From Podocnemis expansa (Eukaryota > Chordata > Testudines > Podocnemididae), in the NCBI GenBank assembly GCA_007922195.1, contig ML681963.1, positions 55,397,005 through 55,461,004 on the forward strand: a stretch of 64,000 nt of DNA, given 5' to 3'. The notes under the pieces were generated by a model. The model saw only the letters and a list, made by a program, of their open reading frames with translations, was not told where the DNA came from and did not search any database. Position numbers and translations under genes: made by a program. Position 1 is the first letter of the stretch. Each line of letters begins with the position of its first letter. Positions 58,546-64,000 of the stretch are shown here, in pieces.

Positions 58546-58790
58546 GTTCTTCTTCGAGCGCTGCTCACATCATTCAGTTACAAGTGTCTACGTGCCGCAG
58601 CACACGGTAGCTCAGAAAGTCTTTAGCCTTAGCCTGTCAGGTCAGGACAAGAGGCCAACACCCCCTCTGTGCTGCGACTGTGGCTATATAGGTGGCTGTG
58701 ACCCTGATCCTTCCAGTTCCTTCTTTCCACGCTCAGTGATGGTATCAGATAGCTGAAACTTGCAGAAACAAGTGCCTGTCCTTGTTTGTT
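58546..58790 (+). mobile_element. DIRS retrotransposon 5' terminal region
   Basis: The segment starts GTTCTTCTTCGAGCGCTGCTCACATC, wording typical of the terminal repeat of amniote DIRS elements, with a short CTATATAGG promoter-like word near 58684. DIRS elements make no target duplication, so the left border rests on family resemblance alone. Gag starts about 250 bp downstream, as expected. Confidence 0.6.
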
Positions 58791-58794
58791 TGTG

Positions 58795-60440
58795 ATGATG
58801 CTGGGGTTTAAGCCTTGCCCATTGTGCTGCAAAGCCTTTCTGATCAACGATGCCCATGAGAAATGTCTCATGTGCCTTGGTGAGTCCCACCTCGCAGAAA
58901 ATTGCTCCATCTGCAAGTCCTTCAAGTGGAGGACCTGCAAGGACAGGGAGTGGAGTTTGCACAACCTTGCCCAAGATCACGCATCTCACCCAGCGCCCGA
59001 TACACCTCGCACACTGAATGCTCTGCCAGCCCTGCATGTGAATTCTTCACAAGAACCTGTTAGGTGCCGCTCTCCAGCTCAGAATACAAAGCTGTGATTG
59101 GCATCCAACTCAGCACTGGTATGGTGCCATTTAGCACAGCCCCCAGACACTCCTCCTCAGGAGTCAGGACAGGGGCACCTTTCACTACCGCAGACGCCAG
59201 AGGCCCTCGCAGCAGCTTGGGGTCTGCTCCAGGCACTGGCTCCAGTACCAACCAAGAAGGCCAGGTCCAAGAGCAAACTGGTGCTTTCAGCAAAGGAATG
59301 GACAACAGGAGGCTTGGTACCACTCCCGGCCTCGGCACCATCAAGCTCTCCACCGGTACCGCAGAGTGGTACTGAAGACCATTCAGACAACCACTCCTCC
59401 CGGCACTCATCCTGTGAGCCCTTTGTACCATGCTCCCAGGACTCAAGACAGCAGAGGTCTAACTCGTCCTCGCCAACCTCTTCCTGCTCCACTCCTCAGT
59501 GCCCTGGATCTCCAAAAGCTCTGGAACGAAACCCTGGTACTGGTGGATGAGCAGTAAGCGGTGCTGGAAGCATTCACCGATGCCCCCATCAAGAAGAGGC
59601 ACAGCCCCAGCAACCTCAGTGCAGGCAACACAGAGGAGCTTCAGACATGGTGATGAGGGGCCAGTGGGCACACAGAGGGAAAGGGCCCATTCCCGCTCCT
59701 GTTGACCCACAGCCCTAGGCTCCTCCACTGACTGGTCACAGGAACGGTGGGACTGGATGGCCAGCGATGACCCTGTCTCCTGGCACCTGTCGGCACCATC
59801 GTCGACCCGAACTCCCAACTCATCGGACTTATCCAATGATGAACCCGACCTGGACTCCACCCTGCACAATAGATCACGGGCCCCCTCACCCTCTTCCCCG
59901 GACAAGGTTACCTTTCAAAGACCCCTGGCATACTGGGACAATCCCCACACACAACAGGAGCTGTTTCATCATATGGCAGCAAACCTCAACTTGGATTTGT
60001 GGGTGGTCAAGGAGGAGTATGCCCCTCTCTTTGATGTGGGTGACACTGCCTCACCTGCAAAGGTCTCTGTGCCCCATCATGAAGGGGTTACCGTATTGAG
60101 AGGGCACAATGGCAAACCCCATCATCAATCCCTCCCATGTCCAAGGTGGCAGATCAGAGATACCATGTTCCCTCCGATAAGTTTGTGTTCCTCTTTCATC
60201 AGCCTACACCAGGGTCCCTGGTGGTGGATGCAGTTAACCAGAAGGAAAGGCAGGGCCAAGTGGGCTCTAGCCCTAAGAACAAGGATGCAAAGAAACTTCA
60301 TCTATCTGGCAGGAAGGTTTATTCCACCTCCACCTTACAGCTGCGCATTGCTAACCACCAAGCCCTCATGGGGAGATACGTGTTCAACATCTGGAGGGCT
60401 ATGGAGGGCTTCTGTGATTGCCTCCCTAAGGACTGCCTGA
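58795..60440 (+). pseudogene. DIRS gag-like ORF1, N-terminal and central parts, broken
   Basis: This is the structural protein ORF of a DIRS element. The first frame (ATG at 58795) gives a cysteine/histidine zinc-binding head: CPLCCKAF, HEKCLMCLGESH, ENCSICKSF. A stop at 59095-59097 interrupts it. The same frame resumes as a Ser/Pro-rich linker to about 59550. After frameshifts, the frame at 59757-60140 carries the conserved segment with MAANLNLDLWVVKEEYAPLF and SVPHHEG. A further shift near 60110-60140 continues into DKFVFLFHQPTPGSLVVDAV and QLRIANHQALMGRYVFNIW. The ORF then runs into an inserted LTR at 60444. At least one stop and several frameshifts make it non-functional. The split into pieces is seen directly; the family assignment comes from the Cys/His head plus the downstream RT and recombinase. 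Confidence 0.75.
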
Positions 60441-60443
60441 CGG

Positions 60444-61108
60444 TGTCAAGGCTGTTTCCCCACTCTGGCACTCTGAGTGCAGAAGATGGGGGCCCGCAAC
60501 AGGCCTGAAAAGCCACTGGCCTTAAAGCCTGCTCTTAAAACTCTCCAAGGCCTCCAGTTCCTGGCCTTGGTGGTATCGCTGCCACCACCCAAATACAAAA
60601 AACCTCTTGAAACCCAGGAAGGCGCACTTGGGAATTCCTTCCTGTGAGGTATCCTCAATCACTTTTATTCCTCCCTCAGGAAAGTGACTGAACTCCAGCT
60701 GCAACATGAGCAGGAACTGGAACAGAGGCCCCTTTAGTAGCTGCCTGTGCAGTCTGAGGCACGTGCACACAAACCTCTTGCCCTTCCAGGACACAGAACC
60801 AAAACTTACTTGAGAGATAAAATCTTTAATCAAAAAGAACAGATAAAAAACACAGAGAGTTGCTTCTCTGGGAATTAACTTAGGTAGTTACAGGGTAGTG
60901 GGAGGAGGTACATGTGCTCAGCACAGAGAAATCCAAAAACAAAGAAAATACCCTGATCGCGTCTAAATAAACATCCCCTGTTCTACCTACACCTGTTCAG
61001 TAACAAACTTAACTTATCTTTGGTAAGGATGTTGCTGGATTCTTCCTCAGGCCCCTCTGGCTGCCTCCTGATCCTTCCAGGAGCTCTGCTGCATCCAAAT
61101 AGGCACAG
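60444..61108. mobile_element. LTR fragment inserted in the DIRS gag, copy of 32049-32830
   Basis: It starts TGTCAAGGCTGTTTCCCC, exactly as the solo LTR at 32049, and follows it closely to TCCAAATAGGCACAG. It lacks the last 104 bp of that LTR (32727-32830). The base after the break is already DIRS gag, and a middle part of gag is also missing. A 5-bp GACGG precedes it with no partner on the right. The simplest reading is a full LTR insertion followed by one deletion that removed its right end plus neighbouring gag. Confidence 0.82.
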
Positions 61109-61503
61109 GCTATGAGGAGAGTGTCCTGGCTTCAAGGCTTGGGCCTGTCCCAGCAGATGCAACTGATCATACAGGACCTACCATTTGAGTCCATGGAATC
61201 AAAGCTGCACAGGATGAAGGACTTTAGGGCCACCCGTAAGTCCCTAGGCATGTACACGCCACCACCTGTTAGGCGTTCATTCTGGTCCCAGCAGCTGCTG
61301 CAGCAACAACCACAGCAGCTGAAACAGCAGACCCAGATTCAGGGCTCCCGTTCACGGTCCTATCAGTACTCCCAGTGGCAGTACGGAGGTCTGGATAGGG
61401 ATAAGATCTACTCAGGTAGAGGCCAGAAATCGCAGGCCTCCCAGGCTGGCCGTCAGGGACAAGGTACCGCACATTCAATGGGACAGAAGCAGTGCTTTTG
61501 ATG
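61109..61503 (+). pseudogene. DIRS gag-like ORF1, C-terminal part
   Basis: The frame beginning RRVSWLQGLGLSQQMQ, then IIQDLPFES, LHRMKDFRATRKSLGMYTPP and a Gln-rich tail ending before 61504, matches the end of amniote DIRS ORF1, where an RRxSWL motif precedes a DLPF motif. It begins abruptly after the LTR fragment, so the residues that normally link it to the central part are lost. Confidence 0.72.
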
Positions 61504-61559
61504 GTCAGCCCGAGGGCAGCGGGACCACAGCCTCGACCCTAATCTTTGCCAACCATTTG

Positions 61560-62125
61560 GCCTGGTACTCTCATCACTGGGCCAACATCACAACTGACTG
61601 GTGGGTGCTAGACACAGTCTTGAAGGGGTAACTCATACAATTCTGGTCCACGCCTCCGGACAGAAAGCCGCCCCCTTGCTTGACTCTCGGGAGCCGGGAA
61701 CTAGACTTGATGCTCAAGAGAGAGTGCGAAAAACTCCACTCCCTCGGGGCCACAGAGAGGGTCCCAAGATCGGAGCGGGGAAAGGGGTTTTACTCCTGTT
61801 ACTTTCTAGTTCCCAAGCCAAATGGAGATCTGAGACCCATCCTAGACCTCAGAGCTCTGAACAAGCATATAAGGAAAATAAAATTCCATATGGTTTCCCT
61901 ATCACAGATCGTCCCATCTCTGGATTACACGGCCCTCAATCTAAAGGACACTTACTTTCACATAGCGATATGCCCCCGCCACAGAAGGTTTCTAAGGTTC
62001 AGAGTGGGGGAAGACATTTTCAGTTCACATCACTCCCTTTCAGGCTCTCCTTGGCTCCCAGGGTGTTCACAAAGAGCACGGTGGCAGTCGCTGTGTGCCT
62101 GCACCGGCAGGATATAAAGATATAC
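61560..62125 (+). pseudogene. DIRS reverse transcriptase, fingers/palm part
   Basis: This is the first half of ORF2, which copies element RNA into DNA. An upstream in-frame TAA follows WWVLDTVLKG (about 61633). The frame from 61680 shows FYSCYFLVPKPNGDLRPILD, LNKHIRKIKFHM and the motif A region LNLKDTYFHIAI, with the catalytic Asp kept. After about 62010 the frame shifts: the motif B text (LPFRLSLAPRVFTK, where Gly of the usual PFGL is Arg) is in another frame. The segment ends at a small CR1 insertion. Non-functional. Confidence 0.8.
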
Positions 62126-62178
62126 TCGATGATCTCATGAGGTCCCTTCCAGCCCTATGATATGATTTGATTTGATTT
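62126..62178 (+). mobile_element. 53-bp CR1 LINE 3' tail inserted in the DIRS RT, TSD GATATAC
   Basis: The insert reads TCATGAGGTCCCTTCCAGCC followed by a TATGA/TTTGA pentamer tail (four units), the wording of a CR1 3' end. GATATAC occurs immediately before (62119-62125) and as the last bases of the junction (62179-62185), a 7-bp target duplication. Flanking RT codons are in register with each other once the insert and one repeat are disregarded. Extreme 5' truncation leaves only the tail. Confidence 0.8.
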
Positions 62179-62185
62179 GATATAC

Positions 62186-63475
62186 CCCTATCTAGAGGAC
62201 TGGCTAATAGAAGGGAGATCAAGAGCCCAGGTCGAACACAGCATCAAAATAGTGAGTCGGCTGGGTAAGTACCTGGGGCTTTGCATAAATTGAGAAAAGT
62301 CAAAACTCTGCCCATCCCAGGACATAAGAGTTCATAGGAGCTCTCCTAGACTGCCAAAAAGGGAGGGCTTCCCTGCCCCCCTCAAGATTTCAGTCCATTT
62401 GCACCATCATTGCAGAACTGCAGGACTCCCAGGTAACCATGGCCTGAAGCTATCTGCAGCTCCGTGGGCACATGGCGGCCTCCACTTCAGTGATAAGGAT
62501 GGCCACCTGAGAATGAGAACATTCCAGATCTGGCTGTCCACAGTGTTCCACCCACAGAGACACCCTCTGTGCAAGGTACTGTTGGTCCCCTGTGACATCC
62601 TGGGGACACTAGAGATCTGGAGGTATCCCCTCTTTGTCATAGGAGGAATCCCCTTCGAGGTGTCAGACCCTACAGTGACCCTGATCACCAATGCCTCAGA
62701 CTTGGGGTGGGGAGCCCACATATCAGGAGGACTTCCCATCCAAGGACACTGGTCCTCCAGAGACAGACCCCTTCACATAAACATGAAGGAGCTGAGGGCT
62801 ATCAGATTGGCCTGCAGGACCTTTCCAGACAGGATAAAAGGCAAAATGGTCCAGATCCTAATGGACAACACCATGAGCAGGTTCTACATGAACTGACAGG
62901 GGGGTTTTCATTCCCCAGCTCTCTGCATGGAGGCAACCAGACTCTGGGAACTAGCCCTGAGGTACAATTTCATCCCGGTGGTAGCTCATCTGCCTGGGGT
63001 GGACAACAGGCTAGCAGACTCGCTCAGCAGAACCCCTCCAGCCTACCACGAGTAGTCCCTCCACAACACAATGGTATCCCACCTAGTCAACAAGTGGGGA
63101 ACACCCCAAGTGGACCTACCTGCAACATGACAGAACCGCAAATGTTGGCGCTTCTGCTTCCTCAGGGGTTGGGAGGAGGATTCACTCACGGATACCTTCC
63201 TGCTCCGTTGGTTGGGACCCCTGTTGTATGCCTTTCCACCAATCCCACTGATGTACACGGTCCTCCAGAAAGTAAAGGGGGATGGAACAAACATGATATT
63301 AATAGCTTCAGATTGGCCCAAGCAACACTGGTACTTGATCCTACAGGATCTGTCCATAGATGCACCATTCTGCCTACCCCTGTGGGTGGACCACCTAACA
63401 CAGAATTGGGGGTGCCTGTCGCACCCAAACCCCGATCTCCTGCACCTGATGGCCTGGAGACTCCTTGGTAAAGTG
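62186..63475 (+). pseudogene. DIRS RT motif C, RNase H and C-terminal domain
   Basis: The RT catalytic loop reads YLEDWL where active DIRS copies have YLDDWL, so a catalytic Asp is replaced by Glu. A TGA follows GKYLGLCIN. The RNase H frame (62399-63057) has TNASDLGWGAHISG, with Asn in place of the first catalytic Asp of TDAS, then HINMKELRAIRLA, MDNTM, a stop at 62894-62896, and HLPGVDNRLADSLSR. Further stops fall after PPAYHE and after QVDLPAT. The rest (LLYAFPPIPLMYTVLQKV, LIASDWPKQHWYLIL, LPLWVDHL) is the C-terminal part usual for DIRS ORF2. Apart from the stops, one frame persists from about 62400 to 63517. Confidence 0.82.
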
Positions 63476-63486
63476 AGCAGGAAAGA

Positions 63487-63846
63487 TTGTGCTCAGATAG
63501 GGTCAAGAGGGTACTAATCGGTAGTAGGAGACCCTCCACTAGAGCTACCTATACAGCCAAATGGAAACATTTTTCCCACTGGGCAATAGGTAGAGGGGCT
63601 ATGCCTATGTCAGCCCCTATACACCTAATCCTTGATTACCTGCTAGACCTCAGGGATAAGGGCCTCTCCCTTTCCTCACTGAGAGTCCATCTGGCAGCGA
63701 TTTCAGCATTCCATGACAAGGTGGAGGGCATTCCTGTCTTCTCCCACCCTACCTCCACCAGATTCCTGAAGGGGTTTGAAAGAGTCTTCCTGCAACCCCG
63801 TGAGCCTGTTCCACAATGGGACCTTAACATGGTCTCTATAGCCTAA
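63487..63846 (+). pseudogene. DIRS tyrosine recombinase, N-terminal (core-binding) domain
   Basis: This is ORF3 of the DIRS element, which integrates the circular DNA copy. The frame of about 119 codons contains SRRPSTRATYTAKWKHFSHW, ILDYLLDLRDKGLSLSSLR, AAISAFHDK, FLKGFERVF and PQWDLNMV. That is the order of the SAM-like DNA-binding half of a phage-integrase-type recombinase. It overlaps the end of ORF2 by about 30 bp in another frame, normal for DIRS. It stops (TAA? as TAG-free 'GCC TAA', 63844-63846) right before a hAT MITE. The catalytic half with the Arg-His-Arg-Tyr residues would lie beyond the window, if present. Confidence 0.82.
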
Positions 63847-63848
63847 TG

Positions 63849-63955
63849 CAGGGGTACTCAAATAGCAGCCCGCGGTCCACAATCCGGACCGCAAAGAGGT
63901 TTCCGGTGGACCGCGACAGTGGCCTATTTTCATGAAGGCCATTTGAGTGCCCCTG
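63849..63955. mobile_element. hAT-type MITE, TSD GCCTAATG/CTCTAAGG
   Basis: Termini are CAGGGGTACTCAAAT and ATTTGAGTGCCCCTG. Flanking 8-mers (63841-63848 and 63956-63963) agree at five of eight positions with central TA kept. Length is only 107 bp, with an inner inverted pair (CGCGGTCCA / TGGACCGCG). It lies immediately after the DIRS recombinase N-terminal domain. Confidence 0.82.
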
Positions 63956-64000
63956 CTCTAAGGGCAGCTGAGCAACTTCTATTGCTCGCTGCGCTCCCCC
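63956..64000. other. window end, probably DIRS or flank
   Basis: These 45 bases follow the hAT element. They could continue the recombinase gene but are too short to judge. Confidence 0.3.

Noticed and set aside
59060..59905. Antisense ORFs of 128 and 148 codons opposite the DIRS gag linker
   Set aside because: They are mirror images of the Ser/Pro-rich gag linker. The plus-strand frames fit the DIRS layout and these do not.
63841..63963. Intact end of the DIRS recombinase at the stop before the hAT element
   Set aside because: DIRS recombinases continue for roughly another domain containing the catalytic residues. The stop here is most likely mutational decay or disruption near the hAT insertion, not a natural end.

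Overview
The window looks like about 64 kb of non-coding nuclear DNA from a reptile, most probably a turtle. That assignment rests on the repeats: CR1 LINE tails, MIR-like amniote SINEs, many hAT and PIF/Harbinger-type MITEs, a Penelope-like element (PLE) with its GIY-YIG domain, and a DIRS-type tyrosine-recombinase retrotransposon. No host protein-coding gene, rRNA or convincing tRNA could be supported. The reading frames over 60 codons are nearly all chance frames or lie in repeats, so the region reads as intergenic DNA or the inside of a long intron. The species call is an inference from repeat content.

Layout. 1-30 kb: unique DNA with old CR1 and SINE pieces, two opposite-facing copies of an unusual palindrome-filled MITE (1185-1588 and 10744-11043), five hAT-type MITEs whose 8-bp target duplications are visible (12484, 12951, 21512, 23790, 27673), and a MITE of related type (28549). 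30-38 kb: two solo-LTR candidates with 5-bp target duplications (30751-31398 and 32049-32830), an ancient palindromic repeat (36443-36574) and a third palindrome MITE (37165-37552). 38-48 kb: a reversed PLE tail, two MITEs built on AGTTTGAACT-type palindromes (44122 and 47008), and a pair of roughly 130-bp inverted repeats enclosing the second of them (46382-47640). 48-58.5 kb: an AT-rich stretch with unrecognised short ORFs, a PLE remnant with a clear GIY-YIG endonuclease segment flanked and split by two palindrome MITEs (52192-53646), a PLE-tail insertion containing a large hairpin (54778-54864), and another PLE tail (58053-58190). 58.5-64 kb: a decayed DIRS retrotransposon (terminal repeat, gag, RT-RNase H, start of the tyrosine recombinase) carrying three later insertions: an LTR piece in gag, a 53-bp CR1 tail just before the RT catalytic motif, and a hAT MITE just after the recombinase N-terminal domain.

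The most distinctive signal is the seven-copy MITE family. It has GGCTRTGTYYACA-type termini, mostly TTA/TAA target duplications, and interiors made almost entirely of short perfect palindromes centred on TTCGAA. One copy sits in a PLE tail whose uninterrupted form is present elsewhere in the window, so its boundaries and target duplication can be read directly. All coordinates and matches were made by eye, and family names beyond superfamily level are not claimed.
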